A stretch of 64,000 bases of DNA from Paracoccus sp. IB05 (GCF_016405985.1 NZ_JAEFCF010000020.1:26438-90437); one strand, 5' to 3'. Shown: positions 10,120 through 20,323, numbered from the stretch's first letter. The notes: a model not told the origin generated them from the letters alone. Numbers and translations are program-made.

Positions 10120-10739
10120 TGCTGGACCTCTCGTGCAATTTCTCGGGCAGTTGCGATACGGGTCTTAAACGCCGTAACGCGCGCCTCGAAGTCTTTATCT
10201 GTTTCATTGGTGGGGTCGCGAAACGGAAGAACAATTTCCGCAGCAACGTCCTCGAACCGCGGCCTGTAGCCATCCTCAAGCTTTACCGCGTGCTTCGCAT
10301 GATCTTGCGCGCAGGCGTGATCCTTAAGCGCCAGACAGGCCTCCATGCCCAGAAGGTGGGACTGGAAATCAATGTCCGCGAAAGGCCTGTCCGTCGGTTT
10401 CATTTCGTCAGAAAGCGTCAGCAACCGCTCTGCAATATCCAGCTTGCGCTCGGGTGAAGCAGTTTGCGCGATCCGCAAACCATCATTCGCCAGAAGGCCA
10501 AGTGTCATGCCACAGCCGAAAGGACCTTCATGCCCTTCGCAGGCTGCCTCCGGATCGGCACGAAACGCCTCGATGTAGATGGAGGTAAAGCCATCAAACG
10601 AGCAATCCAGATCGCCGGCATCAGCGCAGGCCTGCGCCTCATCCGCCAACTTCTGCATCTCAGCCTCATCCAGCGCAAAAGCCGGCATCGCGGCGACTGC
10701 GGTGAGAGCAGACAGACCTATGATGGTGGCGAGTTGCAC
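10116..10739 (-). CDS. Exported protein of unknown function between nuoH and nuoI
   Basis: The product is 207 residues with a signal peptide ([22 protein letters not shown]). The mature chain is helical and acidic with six to seven cysteines (for example [33 protein letters not shown]). The regularly spaced Ala-rich helices and paired cysteines recall Sel1/TPR-like helical repeats, but no repeat family can be assigned by eye. It begins 2 bp after the nuoH stop and overlaps nuoI by 4 bp, so its translation is tightly linked to complex I subunits. Periplasmic location is inferred from the signal peptide. Confidence 0.8.
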   Translation of the reverse strand: MQLATIIGLSALTAVAAMPAFALDEAEMQKLADEAQACADAGDLDCSFDGFTSIYIEAFRADPEAACEGHEGPFGCGMTLGLLANDGLRIAQTASPERKLDIAERLLTLSDEMKPTDRPFADIDFQSHLLGMEACLALKDHACAQDHAKHAVKLEDGYRPRFEDVAAEIVLPFRDPTNETDKDFEARVTAFKTRIATAREIAREVQQ

Positions 10740-10741
10740 CC

Positions 10742-11779
10742 TCAGCCCCCGATCGCCCAGCGGGCCCAGAAGCCGCCAAGCACTTCAAATTTTGCAAGGA
10801 ATGCCACCAGGACGACCCAGCCGAGCGAGAGCGGCAGGAACACCTTCCAGCCGATCCGCATCAGCTGATCGTAGCGGTAGCGCGGCACGATGGCCTTCAC
10901 CATCGCGAACATGAAGAACCACATCCACATCTTGGCGACCATCCACCACCAGCCATCGGCGATGCCCGGGATCGGCGAGAGCCAGCCGCCGAAGAAGAAG
11001 AGCGAGATCAGCGCGCACATCAGGAAGATGGCGATATATTCACCCGCCATGAACAGCAGGTACGGCGTCGAAGAATATTCGACCATGAAGCCCGCGACGA
11101 GCTCGGATTCAGCTTCGGGAAGGTCGAAGGGCGGGCGGTTGGTCTCGGCCAGGGACGAGACGAAGAACAGAACCAGCATCGGGAAATGCGGCAGCCAGTA
11201 CCAGCCGAGAAGACCGTAGCCGGTATCCTGGGCGCGCACGATGTCGGACATGTTCATCGAACCCGAGGAGATGATCAGGCCGATGATGATCAGGCCCAGC
11301 GAGACCTCGTAAGAGATCATCTGCGCGGCGGACCGCAGGCCCCCAAGGAAGGCGTATTTCGAGTTCGAGGCCCAGCCGCCCATGATCACGCCATAAACCT
11401 CCAGCGAGGAGACGGCGAAGACAAACAGGATCGCGACGTTGATATCCGCCAGCACCCAGCCGTAATCAAAGGGGATCACCGCAAAGGCCAGCAGTGCCAG
11501 AACGAAGGACAGGATCGGCGCGAGGAAATAGACCGGGCGGTCAACACCCGCAGGGACCACGATTTCCTTCAGCACATATTTCAGCGCATCGGCAAAGGTC
11601 TGCAGGATCCCCCAGGGGCCAACCACGTTCGGGCCACGCCGCACCTGCACCGCCGCCCAGATCTTCCGGTCGCCATAGACCATGAAGATCAGCGAGATCA
11701 TGACGAAGGCGACCACCGCAAGACACTGGGCGATCAGAATGACCGCCGTGCCAAGCCCCGTCGAGAAAAATCCGTCCAT
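10742..11779 (-). CDS. nuoH: NADH-quinone oxidoreductase subunit H
   Basis: NuoH (mitochondrial ND1) links the peripheral and membrane arms and forms much of the quinone chamber. The 345-residue polytopic protein has the conserved [11 protein letters not shown] cytoplasmic loop, the acidic E-rich loop [20 protein letters not shown] (about residues 212-232) and [14 protein letters not shown] near the C-terminus, all diagnostic. Length is normal. It follows a small lipoprotein gene after a 68-bp gap. Confidence 0.97.
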   Translation of the reverse strand: MDGFFSTGLGTAVILIAQCLAVVAFVMISLIFMVYGDRKIWAAVQVRRGPNVVGPWGILQTFADALKYVLKEIVVPAGVDRPVYFLAPILSFVLALLAFAVIPFDYGWVLADINVAILFVFAVSSLEVYGVIMGGWASNSKYAFLGGLRSAAQMISYEVSLGLIIIGLIISSGSMNMSDIVRAQDTGYGLLGWYWLPHFPMLVLFFVSSLAETNRPPFDLPEAESELVAGFMVEYSSTPYLLFMAGEYIAIFLMCALISLFFFGGWLSPIPGIADGWWWMVAKMWMWFFMFAMVKAIVPRYRYDQLMRIGWKVFLPLSLGWVVLVAFLAKFEVLGGFWARWAIGG

Positions 11780-11847
11780 CTTCCTACCGTCCTCTCAGTC
11801 CGTTTTCCGGACCGCTGTCTTTATACCTTTTGTCCGGGGGCTGCCCC

Positions 11848-12249
11848 TCAGACCGTCGGGATCCTCAATGCGCCGCAATCCTGCACCGTCACTTCGGCGT
11901 CAATCGTTTTCACACCGCGGGGCAGCGCGGCTGAAACCAGCCAGACCGAGTCCCCCCTTAGCGTATCGCCGGATTTTGCAACATTCGTCCGCACATGGCG
12001 GGCGAAACCGGCGCCCCGGATCAGCGCATATTGCGCGGCTGCGCAACGGGCATAATCCTCGATATCCTTGCCATCCTGCGCGCCCTTCATGGCGACACGG
12101 AAACTGACCATATCGTCCTCCAGAAGCACGGTCTGAATGCCGAGATATTCCTTCTTACCCGGCATGGCCGCCCCCTCTCCATCCCCCGCGCAGGCCCCCA
12201 GAGCCGCCAGGGCGACCGGGAAAAGCGTGAGGGCAGAGAGCTGGCGCAT
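11848..12249 (-). CDS. Small lipoprotein of unknown function between nuoG and nuoH
   Basis: The product is 133 residues. The chosen ATG (12247-12249) gives a lipoprotein signal peptide ending in a lipobox, LAALGACAGDG, so the mature protein should be lipid-anchored at Cys. A longer open frame upstream would overlap nuoG and bury the signal, so it was not used. The mature domain (EDYARCAAAQYALIRGAGFA, ending CGALRIPTV) has two further cysteines that could pair. It starts 7 bp after the nuoG stop. No domain family recognised. Confidence 0.78.
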   Translation of the reverse strand: MRQLSALTLFPVALAALGACAGDGEGAAMPGKKEYLGIQTVLLEDDMVSFRVAMKGAQDGKDIEDYARCAAAQYALIRGAGFARHVRTNVAKSGDTLRGDSVWLVSAALPRGVKTIDAEVTVQDCGALRIPTV

Positions 12250-12256
12250 GCCTTGC

Positions 12257-14299
12257 TTACTCCGCTGCGAGGGGCGCATTGGCCCGGGCCTGGGCCTGGG
12301 CGGAAAGCTCGGCCATGACCTGGCTTGCGCGGGCAATCGGGTTCGTCAGATAGAAGTCGCGGATCGCATTGCGGAAGCCCGCACGCGCCGGCATCCGAAG
12401 CTCAAGCGGCTGCCATTCATTTTCCACGACCTCGTTGACCAGACCCAGATGCGGATGATCGGCGATCAGCGCAGCGCGAAGCCCCGCCAGGCTGTCCCAG
12501 GGCAGTTTGGCCCCCAGCTCGCCCGACAGCGCGCGCAGGATCGCCCAGTTCTCACGGGCCTCGCCCGGTGCAAAGCCGGCACGGAACGCCAGTTGCGGCC
12601 GGCCCTCGGTATTGACGAACAGACCGTTTTCTTCCGTGAAAGCAGCAGCCGGCAGGATGATGTCAGCGCGGTTTGCACCGCGATCGCCATGGCTGCCCTG
12701 ATAGATCACGAAGGGCGGTGCACCGGCATCAGTCCATTCGCGCGCGATCTCGACCTCATCCGCACCGAGGTTGAAGATCACTTCGGCACCCAGAACCGCC
12801 GCCGCCATGCCGCCATCGGTCACGGCACCGACATCCAGCGCGCCGACGCGGGCAGCCGCCGTGTGCAGGATCAGAAGTTTCGAATTCGAATTCTCGGCCA
12901 GCTTCATGGCATGGGCCAGAACCGCCTCGCCATCAGCCTCATTGATCGCGCCCTGCCCGACGATCACGATCGACGGCGCCTCGCGGGTCGCGTCCGGGAT
13001 CTCTTTGCCCGACAATTCGACCAGAGCCGCACGGTCAGAGCCGACATGGACATAGTCATAGGTCAGATCGACCGCTTCACCGACCAGACCCACGGTCGCG
13101 CCATTGGTCCAGGCTTTGCGGATCCTCGCATTGAGAACCGGGCTTTCGACACGCGGATTGGTGCCGATCAGCTGGATCATCTTTGCGTTGTCGATGTCTT
13201 CAATCGTCGCATTGCCGACATAGGCGGAACGATTGCCAATCGGCAGCCGCGCGCCATCGGTGCGCGATTCCACTTTGCCGCCAAGACCTTCGATCAGTTT
13301 TTTAAGGCTGTAGATCGCCTCGGTCGGGGCCAGATCGCCCACAAGACCAACGATTTTCTTACCCTTCATCGCCGCCGAAGCCGCCTCGAGCGCCTCGCCC
13401 CAGGTCGCTTTCCTGAGCTTGCCATCCACCCGAATATAGGGCGTGTCGAGACGCTGACGGCGCAACCCGTCCCAGATGAACCGGGTCTTGTCCGAGATCC
13501 ATTCCTCATTCACCGCATCATTGTTGCGCGGCAGAATGCGCATCACTTCGCGGCCCTTGGTATCGACGCGGATATTCGCGCCAAGCGCGTCCATCACGTC
13601 GATGGTCTCGGTCTTGGTCAGCTCCCAGGGGCGGGCAGTGAAGGCATAGGGTTTCGAGGTCAGCGCGCCAACCGGGCAGAGGTCGATGATATTGCCCTGA
13701 AGGTTACTGTCCAGCGTCATGTTCAGATAGGAGGTGATCTCGCTGTCTTCCCCGCGCCCGGTCTGGCCCATCTGGGTGATGCCGGCGACTTCCGAGGTGA
13801 ACCGCACGCAGCGCGTGCAGGAGATGCAGCGCGTCATCGCGGTCTTGACCAGCGGGCCAAGATCCAGCTCGTCAGAGGCGCGTTTCGGCTCGCGGTAACG
13901 CGAGAAATCCACGCCGTAAGCCATGGCCTGGTCCTGCAGATCGCATTCGCCGCCCTGGTCGCAGATCGGGCAATCCAGCGGATGGTTGATCAGGAGGAAC
14001 TCCATCACCCCTTCGCGGGCCTTTTTGACCATCGGCGATCTGGTTTTGACGACCGGCGCCTCACCATTCGGGCCCGGGCGCAGGTCCTTGACCTGCATCG
14101 CGCAGGAGGCCGCCGGTTTCGGCGGGCCACCCACGACCTCGACCAGACACATCCGGCAATTGCCCGCGATGGACAGCCGCTCGTGATAGCAGAAACGCGG
14201 GATCTCGATCCCGGCCACTTCCGCCGCCTGGATGATCGTCATCGAGCCGTCGATCTCCAGCTCGGTCCCGTCGATGTTGATTTTTTTCAGATTCGACAT
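12257..14299 (-). CDS. nuoG: NADH-quinone oxidoreductase subunit G
   Basis: NuoG is the large iron-sulfur subunit of the peripheral arm. The N-terminal [2Fe-2S] ferredoxin domain uses Cys 37, 48, 51 and 66. Next comes the His106/Cys110/113/119 [4Fe-4S] motif (N5), then Cys 158, 161, 164 with the later CPVGAL cysteine for N4. A molybdopterin-oxidoreductase-like domain fills the rest of the 680 residues. Length matches Paracoccus-type homologues. It starts 6 bp after a DUF3291 gene. Confidence 0.97.
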   Translation of the reverse strand: MSNLKKINIDGTELEIDGSMTIIQAAEVAGIEIPRFCYHERLSIAGNCRMCLVEVVGGPPKPAASCAMQVKDLRPGPNGEAPVVKTRSPMVKKAREGVMEFLLINHPLDCPICDQGGECDLQDQAMAYGVDFSRYREPKRASDELDLGPLVKTAMTRCISCTRCVRFTSEVAGITQMGQTGRGEDSEITSYLNMTLDSNLQGNIIDLCPVGALTSKPYAFTARPWELTKTETIDVMDALGANIRVDTKGREVMRILPRNNDAVNEEWISDKTRFIWDGLRRQRLDTPYIRVDGKLRKATWGEALEAASAAMKGKKIVGLVGDLAPTEAIYSLKKLIEGLGGKVESRTDGARLPIGNRSAYVGNATIEDIDNAKMIQLIGTNPRVESPVLNARIRKAWTNGATVGLVGEAVDLTYDYVHVGSDRAALVELSGKEIPDATREAPSIVIVGQGAINEADGEAVLAHAMKLAENSNSKLLILHTAAARVGALDVGAVTDGGMAAAVLGAEVIFNLGADEVEIAREWTDAGAPPFVIYQGSHGDRGANRADIILPAAAFTEENGLFVNTEGRPQLAFRAGFAPGEARENWAILRALSGELGAKLPWDSLAGLRAALIADHPHLGLVNEVVENEWQPLELRMPARAGFRNAIRDFYLTNPIARASQVMAELSAQAQARANAPLAAE

Positions 14300-14305
14300 C
14301 TGCGC

Positions 14306-14824
14306 CTACTCCGCCGCGATCCGGTCGCAGGCATGGGCTGTCCATGTCGCGGCCTCTTCCAGATACGACCAGCCGAAGGCCTGGTCGCTGTCTCCAAATT
14401 CATTGCGGTGCTGCCACCGCGCATAGCCCTCGGCCATATCTGGGCGGTGGCCTTCCGGCACCCACCACAGAACCAGCGCGCCGGGCGCATCATACCATTC
14501 ACCCTTGCGGGCATAGAATTGGCGGTGGACGGTGTTCCACACGAAAGCGCCAAGGCTGTCCGCATCCACCCAGACCGAAAGTGTCGAGGCCATACGCGGA
14601 TTGCCCAGGAAGGGCGAGGCCGGATCGGCCTGCGCCGCCTCCATCGCATCATCCTCCAGACGCCAGACAAAGCCCGCCGCGCGTTCGGCCACACCATTCA
14701 CCAGATCCAGCCCATTGGCGAAATCTGCGATCTCGGGCGCGTCCCAGTCATGCCGCAAAAGCCCGAAATTGAACGAGGCGAGATGGAAGCCGGGAATGCC
14801 GCGCGGAGCTTTGCCTTTGGTCAT
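14306..14824 (-). CDS. DUF3291 domain protein
   Basis: The product is 172 residues, soluble, without a signal peptide. The N-terminal HLASFNFGLLRHDWDAPEIADF and the following GFVWRLEDD segment fit the DUF3291 family, whose biochemical role is unknown but which is related to ABM/monooxygenase-like ferredoxin folds. It is Trp-rich (FVWNTVHRQFY, LVLWWVPEGHRP). The start at 14822-14824 overlaps the preceding stop as ATGA; an upstream ATG would intrude further into the neighbour. It precedes nuoG by 6 bp. Confidence 0.8.
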   Translation of the reverse strand: MTKGKAPRGIPGFHLASFNFGLLRHDWDAPEIADFANGLDLVNGVAERAAGFVWRLEDDAMEAAQADPASPFLGNPRMASTLSVWVDADSLGAFVWNTVHRQFYARKGEWYDAPGALVLWWVPEGHRPDMAEGYARWQHRNEFGDSDQAFGWSYLEEAATWTAHACDRIAAE

Positions 14825-15231
14825 CTGGTCGACCTCAGCAAATAGCCGATCAGGCTGTTTCTCGCGATTTCCGTCTCGCCGACCGTACAATAGGCCTGGA
14901 CCTTGCCCGGCTCGGCCCCGGCTTTTTTCAGCCAGGCCGCAGCCTCGGCCTTGCCGCGCTTTTTCTCGGTCTTGCTCTCGACGAAAGCGGTGATTTCCTG
15001 GCGCGTATATCCCTGTTTCAGGGCGTAATCCCTGAGCTTCGTCAGCTCATTCAGCGCGCGCAGCTTTCGCGGCCGCATCGTCGGGCAATTGTCGGCAATC
15101 GCATCAGCGATAAAGCCCTGGCGCAATGTGTCGTTGATATGCGCTTCCTGGTTGATCGGCGTGCGCGCCTCGGCGGCGCCGGCGCTTGCGGCAATCACCA
15201 GCGATACAGCAAGAATTTTTACGGATGTCAT
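14821..15231 (-). CDS. Exported DUF5333-like protein
   Basis: The product is 136 residues from the ATG at 15229-15231, chosen because it opens a good signal peptide (MTSVKILAVSLVIAASAGAAEA). The mature part (PINQEAHINDTLRQGFIADAIADNCPTM..., quoted here only in part) is a small helical domain with two cysteines. It resembles DUF5333, a Rhodobacterales family found beside nuo genes; this assignment is from memory. The C-terminus overlaps the DUF3291 gene by 4 bp. An in-frame ATG at 15358-15360 touches the upstream stop but would place the signal peptide internally. Confidence 0.78.
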   Translation of the reverse strand: MTSVKILAVSLVIAASAGAAEARTPINQEAHINDTLRQGFIADAIADNCPTMRPRKLRALNELTKLRDYALKQGYTRQEITAFVESKTEKKRGKAEAAAWLKKAGAEPGKVQAYCTVGETEIARNSLIGYLLRSTR

Positions 15232-15356
15232 AACGGATGCTCCACAGGTTGCCCCGGTCATCCGACCGGCGCCCCATCCTGCCAGAGCGACAGGCGCATC
15301 AAAACGCACGGCTTCGTGCCGTTTCCGTGATCCGTGCTGGCTGAAACATCCCGTGA

Positions 15357-15752
15357 TCATGCGCAGCCTCCGGCGAAAAGCCAGGCGCCTGCCCGATCAT
15401 ATTTCCCGATGGCTTTTTCGCGGAACTGGCCGCCTGCGGCCGCACAGGTCGCGCGGGCGGCTTTCTTGGCCAGCGCACCCTGATCGTTGCGCAGGCCCCC
15501 GGCGGTAGTCACCCGGATCTCCTGGCCGCCAATCGGGCGTGCGCCGACCACGGTCAGCTGCAACCCGGTCGGGCCGGGGCGAACCTCGCCCTGGATCGCC
15601 TGGCCATCGACCTGAACCTGATGCAGGCCCGGCGTCACCGTTTCCGGCAGCGGCGTATGGATCACCGCGCAGCCCGACAGGACAAGCGCCAGCGCCACAG
15701 CCGGAAGGCTGCGGGCGGGGGCCGTCATGTTGGGGATTGCGCGAACAGTCAT
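15357..15752 (-). CDS. Small lipoprotein of unknown function after nuoF
   Basis: The product is 131 residues with a lipoprotein signal ending in LVLSGCAVIHTPLP (lipobox LSGC). The mature part is short, beta-rich by appearance (VTPGLHQVQVDGQAIQGEV), and ends in KYDRAGAWLFAGGCA with a C-terminal cysteine. Start choice is uncertain: the ATG at 15750-15752 lies 2 bp after the nuoF stop, while the ATG at 15726-15728 would give a more usual signal length; neither has a strong ribosome site. No family was recognised. Confidence 0.72.
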   Translation of the reverse strand: MTVRAIPNMTAPARSLPAVALALVLSGCAVIHTPLPETVTPGLHQVQVDGQAIQGEVRPGPTGLQLTVVGARPIGGQEIRVTTAGGLRNDQGALAKKAARATCAAAGGQFREKAIGKYDRAGAWLFAGGCA

Positions 15753-15754
15753 GA

Positions 15755-17053
15755 TTATTCCGCAGCCAGCGCGGCCGAGATACGGCCGGTGCGTTTTGCC
15801 TTGATACGATCTTCGATTTCCTCGCGGAAATTGCGGATCAGACCCTGGATCGGCCAGGCAGCAGCGTCGCCAAGGGCGCAGATCGTGTGACCTTCGACCT
15901 GTTTGGTGACCTCAAACAGCATGTCGATCTCTTCGACCTCGGCATCGCCGGTCACCAGACGGTCCATCACCCGCATCATCCAGCCGGTGCCTTCGCGGCA
16001 CGGCGTGCACTGGCCGCAGCTTTCATGTTTGAAGAATTTCGACAGGCGCCAGATCGCTTTGATCACGTCGGTCGACTGGTCCATCACGATCATGCAGGCG
16101 GTGCCGAAGGAGGATTTCAGCTCGCGCATGCCGTCATAATCCATGATGGCGTTTTCGCACATATCGGCGGTGAGGATCGGGCAGGATGCACCGCCCGGGA
16201 TCACCGCTTTCAGGTTCTTCCAGCCACCGCGCACGCCGCCGCCATGTTTCTCGATCAGCTCGCGCATCGGGATCGACATCGATTCTTCGATCACGCAGGG
16301 CGCATTCACATGGCCCGACATAGCGAAAAGCTTCACGCCGGCATTGTTCGGACGGCCAAAGCCCGCGAACCATTCGCCGCCACGGCGCAGGATGGTCGGC
16401 GCCACCGCGATGGATTCGACGTTGTTCACCGTGGTCGGGCAGCCATAAAGACCCGCCCCTGCCGGGAAAGGCGGCTTCATCCGGGGCATGCCCTTGCGGC
16501 CTTCAAGGCTTTCAAGCAGCGCGGTTTCCTCGCCGCAGATATAGGCCCCTGCCCCATGATGCAGGTAAACGTCGAAATCATAACCGGATTTCGAGGCATT
16601 GCGCCCAATCAGGCCGGCATCATAGGCCTCGTCGATCGCGGCCTGCAGCGCCTCTTTCTCGCGGACATATTCACCACGGATATAGATATAGGCGGCCACC
16701 GCATTCATCGCGAAACCGGCGATCAGGCAGCCTTCGATCAGCGTATGCGGATCATGGCGCATGATTTCGCGGTCTTTGCAGGTCGCGGGTTCGGATTCGT
16801 CGGCATTGACCACCAGATAGGCCGGACGCCCATCCGAGACCTTCGGCATGAAGGACCATTTCATCCCCGTCGGGAAGCCCGCACCGCCGCGCCCGCGCAG
16901 GCCCGACTTCTTCATCTCATCCACGATCCAGTCACGGCCTTTGGACATGATATCCGCCGTGCCATCCCAATGGCCGCGCGCCATTGCCCCTTTGAGAGTG
17001 CGGTCATGCATCCCGTAGAGGTTCGTGAAGATGCGGTCCTGATCCTTGAGCAT
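15755..17053 (-). CDS. nuoF: NADH-quinone oxidoreductase subunit F
   Basis: NuoF binds NADH and FMN and holds cluster N3. The 432-residue protein has the NADH/FMN glycine motif [13 protein letters not shown] (residues 54-66), [15 protein letters not shown], and the [4Fe-4S] ligands [10 protein letters not shown] near residue 345-354 with the fourth cysteine in HTICALGD. Length matches bacterial and mitochondrial 51-kDa subunits. A small two-helix membrane protein gene lies 12 bp upstream. Confidence 0.97.
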   Translation of the reverse strand: MLKDQDRIFTNLYGMHDRTLKGAMARGHWDGTADIMSKGRDWIVDEMKKSGLRGRGGAGFPTGMKWSFMPKVSDGRPAYLVVNADESEPATCKDREIMRHDPHTLIEGCLIAGFAMNAVAAYIYIRGEYVREKEALQAAIDEAYDAGLIGRNASKSGYDFDVYLHHGAGAYICGEETALLESLEGRKGMPRMKPPFPAGAGLYGCPTTVNNVESIAVAPTILRRGGEWFAGFGRPNNAGVKLFAMSGHVNAPCVIEESMSIPMRELIEKHGGGVRGGWKNLKAVIPGGASCPILTADMCENAIMDYDGMRELKSSFGTACMIVMDQSTDVIKAIWRLSKFFKHESCGQCTPCREGTGWMMRVMDRLVTGDAEVEEIDMLFEVTKQVEGHTICALGDAAAWPIQGLIRNFREEIEDRIKAKRTGRISAALAAE

Positions 17054-17065
17054 CGCTCGCTCTCC

Positions 17066-17287
17066 TTACGCCCGGCGCCCGCGCCAGATCTGATACGTCA
17101 CGGCCAGGGCCCAGATGAAACCGGCAATCGCTGCGAGATCGAAGAGGAAGACAAACCGCGTCTCCCAGCCGAAATGCCCGCCGAGCCATTGCCCGCCCAT
17201 CCACAGGATCATCGTCGCCGCAATGACAACAGCCACAAGGCGCACCTGGCGCCCGCGCTTGATGTCATGTGCCGATGGCCCTGTCAT
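17066..17287 (-). CDS. Small two-helix membrane protein, DUF5337-like
   Basis: The product is 73 residues with a short basic N-terminus (SAHDIKRGRQVRL) and two hydrophobic segments (about 17-35 and 46-66) ending in a basic tail (WRGRRA). It resembles DUF5337, a small Rhodobacterales family of unknown role that is found between nuoE and nuoF; the family name is from memory. It starts 11 bp after the nuoE stop and precedes nuoF by 12 bp, so it is part of the nuo transcript. It may be an accessory or assembly protein; that is only inference from position. Confidence 0.75.
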   Translation of the reverse strand: MTGPSAHDIKRGRQVRLVAVVIAATMILWMGGQWLGGHFGWETRFVFLFDLAAIAGFIWALAVTYQIWRGRRA

Positions 17288-17298
17288 GCCCCCTGCCC

Positions 17299-18378
17299 TC
17301 AGTAATCGTTGGTCTTTGCCCGGATGCGGAATGCGTCCAGACCTTCAGCCAAAATCAGTTTCGCCTGCGCCACCCATTTGTCACGGGTCACGCGGCCTTT
17401 GAAGCCCTTGAGATTCTGGTCAACCCAGGTGACTTCGTCATCGCTCCAGCCGGCAATCTGGTCGAAATGGAAAAAGCCGAGCTCATGGCAGAGCCGTTCC
17501 AGCACCGGACCGATGCCTTCGATTTCCTTGAGGTTATCCGCCTCGCCGCCCCGCGGCCCGCGCAGCGCTTCGGGCTGTTTGCCCTCTGCCGCCACTCCCG
17601 TCACCGGTTCCGCCGGTTTCGCGGCAGGCTCAGCGGCGGGCTTTTCGGCCAGCGCCACCCCGCCCTCGCGATTGCGGATCCAGGACAGGTTCAGCGCCTC
17701 TTCGGTGCCGTCGATCCGTTTGACCGTCTCGCCGATATCCACCGCGCGCTGCACCGATCCGTTCAGCGCCAGACCCTTGCCCTTATAATCGGCCAGCGAG
17801 GTCAGGCCGGTGACCGGCTCCGACGAATAGCGGCCGCTTTGGGAGCCGGGCTGCGGCACTTCGCCGTCGCGGAAGCGCGCGATCAGCCCGCGCAGCGCCG
17901 TGGGCGTCAGGTCCTCATAGTAATCCTTGCCGATCTGGGCCATCGGCGCATTGGCGCAGGCACCGAGGCATTCGACCTCTTCCCAGCTGAATTTGCCATC
18001 GGCGGAAACCGTATGCGGCGCCGGTGCGATCAGCTCTTTGCAGACCTCGATCAGCTCTTCTGCGCCGCAGATCATGCAGGAAGTGGTGCCGCAGATCTGG
18101 ATATTCGCAACAGAGCCAACCGGTTGCAGCTGGAACATGAAGTAGAAGGTCGCGACCTCAAGCACGCGGATATTCGCCATACCCAGCATGGTCGCGATAT
18201 ATTCGATCGCGGGCCTGGTCAGCCAGCCTTCCTGCTCCTGCGCCCGCCACAACAGCGGAATGACCGCCGAGGCCTGGCGCCCTTCGGGATATTTGCTGAT
18301 CTGCCCCTCGGCCCAGGCCAGGTTGGCGGGCGTGAAGGCGAAACTCGCAGGTTGCTCGTGGTAAAGGCGGCGCAGCAT
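17299..18378 (-). CDS. nuoE: NADH-quinone oxidoreductase subunit E with C-terminal helix-hairpin-helix extension
   Basis: NuoE is the thioredoxin-like [2Fe-2S] subunit (cluster N1a) of the NADH module. Ligands are Cys 96, 101, 137 and 141 (CGTTSC and CLGAC). Standard NuoE is about 160-240 residues; this one is 359. The extra part is an Ala/Pro/Glu-rich linker (about 200-275) followed by a helix-hairpin-helix-like domain (about 280-350) with [18 protein letters not shown] and [18 protein letters not shown]. Such extensions occur in other Rhodobacterales. The ATG at 18376-18378 is used because it begins the conserved [15 protein letters not shown] and follows a short upstream ORF by 1 bp. Confidence 0.95.
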   Translation of the reverse strand: MLRRLYHEQPASFAFTPANLAWAEGQISKYPEGRQASAVIPLLWRAQEQEGWLTRPAIEYIATMLGMANIRVLEVATFYFMFQLQPVGSVANIQICGTTSCMICGAEELIEVCKELIAPAPHTVSADGKFSWEEVECLGACANAPMAQIGKDYYEDLTPTALRGLIARFRDGEVPQPGSQSGRYSSEPVTGLTSLADYKGKGLALNGSVQRAVDIGETVKRIDGTEEALNLSWIRNREGGVALAEKPAAEPAAKPAEPVTGVAAEGKQPEALRGPRGGEADNLKEIEGIGPVLERLCHELGFFHFDQIAGWSDDEVTWVDQNLKGFKGRVTRDKWVAQAKLILAEGLDAFRIRAKTNDY

Positions 18379-18379
18379 G

Positions 18380-18490
18380 TCAGATGATCCCGACGAAAGA
18401 AAAAACGGCTTTGATGTACAGGAGCCCGAAGGGACCATGCACAAAGAAGGGGGTCAGGACCAAAACAGGGATGAGCCCGACCAGCAGCAT
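18380..18490 (-). CDS. Small hydrophobic ORF (36 residues) before nuoE
   Basis: This short frame fits exactly between two genes. Its ATG (18488-18490) overlaps the upstream stop codon as TGATG, and its own stop lies 1 bp before the nuoE ATG. An alternative ATG three codons earlier is at 18497-18499. The product is almost wholly hydrophobic ([19 protein letters not shown] then [15 protein letters not shown]), compatible with one or two membrane passes. The perfect fit and stop-start coupling argue for a real gene, but hydrophobic short frames also arise by chance and no homologue is recognised. Confidence 0.5.
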   Translation of the reverse strand: MLLVGLIPVLVLTPFFVHGPFGLLYIKAVFSFVGII

Positions 18491-18783
18491 CAGGGGCATT
18501 TCTCCGTTTTCACGGTGAGGGCCCAGGTATTCTCGTCCAGCTCCGCCGATCCGTCGGCAAGCATTTCTTCGACGACCACGGCGGTCCAGTCGTCGCTGAA
18601 CCCAAGCGGCGGCAAGAGGGTCGTCGCTTCTTCCTCGGTCATCGTGCAGCCATGGGCTTCAAGCGTCTCCGTCAGAAGCGCCTTCCAGTCGGTGCCGGCG
18701 GGCGGCGCCTCCTGAGCAGACGCCGGGAGAAGCGCGGGCCCGGCCAGCAGCATCACGGCAAGGGGGGCAAGACGATACAGCAT
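18490..18783 (-). CDS. Exported small protein with one C-49-C cysteine pair (copy 2)
   Basis: The product is 97 residues with a signal peptide ([24 protein letters not shown]). The mature domain of about 70 residues has two cysteines, in EAHGCTMTEEEA and at TEKCP near the end, separated by 49 residues. The gene just upstream encodes a protein with the same layout and the same 49-residue spacing, so these are tandem paralogues. Its start overlaps the upstream stop by one base (TGATG). It sits between nuoD and nuoE. Function unknown; periplasmic location is inferred. Confidence 0.8.
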   Translation of the reverse strand: MLYRLAPLAVMLLAGPALLPASAQEAPPAGTDWKALLTETLEAHGCTMTEEEATTLLPPLGFSDDWTAVVVEEMLADGSAELDENTWALTVKTEKCP

Positions 18784-19058
18784 CAGCAGCCAAGCCCCTT
18801 GAGGCGGAAGGCGCCCTCGCCCTCTTCCAAAAGGAAACCGCCGATGATCAGCTGAACCGAGGCCGCCATGGCGCTCTCGTCATTCATCCCGGTCAGGCGG
18901 TTCTGAACGGCGTCATTATTGGCCTGGGTCAGCACACAGCCCTCTGCCGCAATGGCGGCGGCGACCTGCTTTGCCTCTTCCCCGAGTTCAGTGGTCTGGG
19001 CAAAGCCCGCGACCGGCAGGGCCAGCGCCAGAAGAGCCGCCGCGAAACGTGCCGTCAT
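18783..19058 (-). CDS. Exported small protein with one C-49-C cysteine pair (copy 1)
   Basis: The product is 91 residues: signal peptide [20 protein letters not shown], then a small acidic helical domain. Its two cysteines ([11 protein letters not shown] and the C-terminal residue in LKGLGC) are 49 residues apart, as in the following gene, and the hydrophobic pattern between them also aligns. The start overlaps the nuoD stop by 4 bp (ATGA). Being between nuoD and nuoE it must be made with complex I, though the signal peptide places it on the opposite membrane side from the peripheral arm. Confidence 0.8.
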   Translation of the reverse strand: MTARFAAALLALALPVAGFAQTTELGEEAKQVAAAIAAEGCVLTQANNDAVQNRLTGMNDESAMAASVQLIIGGFLLEEGEGAFRLKGLGC

Positions 19059-20323
19059 CTGTCCACCTCACCAAACACGATATCCATCGTCGCAATGATC
19101 GCCGAGACATCGGCCAGCTGGTGGCCCTTGCCAAGGTAATCCATCGCCTGGAGATGGGCATAGCCCGGCGCGCGGATCTTGGCGCGGTAAGGCTTGTTCG
19201 TACCATCTGCCACGAGGAAGACGCCGAATTCGCCCTTGGGCGCCTCGACCGCGGCATAGACCTCGCCCGCGGGGACGTGGAAGCCTTCGGTATAGAGTTT
19301 GAAATGGTGGATGAGCGCCTCCATCGAGGTCTTCATCTCGCCGCGCTTCGGCGGCGACAGCTTGCCGCGCGCCATCACATCGGTCTGGGCCGCAGGCTCG
19401 CGCAGTTTCGCGATGGCCTGCTGGATGATCTTGACAGATTCCCGCATCTCCAGCATCCGGCAGAGATAGCGGTCATAGCAGTCGCCATTCTTGCCGACCG
19501 GCACCTGGAAGGTGAATTCGTCATAGCATTCATAGGGCTGCGCACGGCGAAGGTCCCAGGCGAGGCCCGATCCGCGCACCATTACACCCGAGAAGCCCCA
19601 GTCCAGCGCGTCCTGTTCCGACACGGTCGCGATATCGACGGTGCGCTGTTTGAAGATGCGGTTCTCGGTGATCAGCCCGTCAAGGTCATCGACCAGTTTC
19701 GGGAAGGTCTGCGACCATGCCTCGATATCGTCGATCAGCTTCGGCGGCAGATCCTGGTGGACGCCACCGGGGCGGAAATAGGCGGCGTGCAGACGGGCGC
19801 CACAGGCGCGCTCGTAGAACTGCATCAGCTCTTCGCGGGCGGTGAAACCCCAGAGCGGCGGTGTCAGGGCGCCGACATCCATCGCGCCGGTGGTGACGTT
19901 CATCAGATGGTTCAGGATGCGGCCGATTTCCGAATAGAGCACCCGGATCAGGCTGGCGCGGCGCGGCACCACAGTGCCGGTCAGCTTTTCAATCGCCAGA
20001 CACCAGGCATGTTCCTGGTTCATCGGCGCCACATAGTCGAGGCGGTCGAAATAGGGCAGGTTCTGCAGGTATGTCCTGCTTTCCATCAGCTTCTCTGTGC
20101 CGCGATGCAAGAGGCCGATATGCGGGTCGGCGCGTTCGACGATCTCGCCATCCAGCTCCAGTACCAGACGCAACACACCATGGGCCGCAGGGTGCTGCGG
20201 GCCGAAGTTGATGTTGAAATTGCGGATCCGCTGCTCGGACGTCTCGATATCCATCGAGCCGTCATCATAGAAGTTCCGGCGCATATCCTGCGAGCCAAGG
20301 CCGTTGCCGGTGCCGTCCATCAT
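19055..20323 (-). CDS. nuoD: NADH-quinone oxidoreductase subunit D
   Basis: NuoD (49-kDa subunit) forms the quinone-reduction site with NuoB. The 422-residue protein has the [20 protein letters not shown] motif near the N-terminus with the quinone-site His, the [20 protein letters not shown] segment, and ends DIVFGEVDR, the conserved C-terminus. It is a separate gene from nuoC, as in other alphaproteobacteria. Its ATG overlaps the nuoC stop by 4 bp. Confidence 0.97.
   Translation of the reverse strand: MMDGTGNGLGSQDMRRNFYDDGSMDIETSEQRIRNFNINFGPQHPAAHGVLRLVLELDGEIVERADPHIGLLHRGTEKLMESRTYLQNLPYFDRLDYVAPMNQEHAWCLAIEKLTGTVVPRRASLIRVLYSEIGRILNHLMNVTTGAMDVGALTPPLWGFTAREELMQFYERACGARLHAAYFRPGGVHQDLPPKLIDDIEAWSQTFPKLVDDLDGLITENRIFKQRTVDIATVSEQDALDWGFSGVMVRGSGLAWDLRRAQPYECYDEFTFQVPVGKNGDCYDRYLCRMLEMRESVKIIQQAIAKLREPAAQTDVMARGKLSPPKRGEMKTSMEALIHHFKLYTEGFHVPAGEVYAAVEAPKGEFGVFLVADGTNKPYRAKIRAPGYAHLQAMDYLGKGHQLADVSAIIATMDIVFGEVDR

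Noticed and set aside
14821..15360. Longer version of the DUF5333-like gene starting at 15360
   Set aside because: It overlaps the upstream stop but places the signal peptide 43 residues in; the internal ATG gives a normal exported protein.
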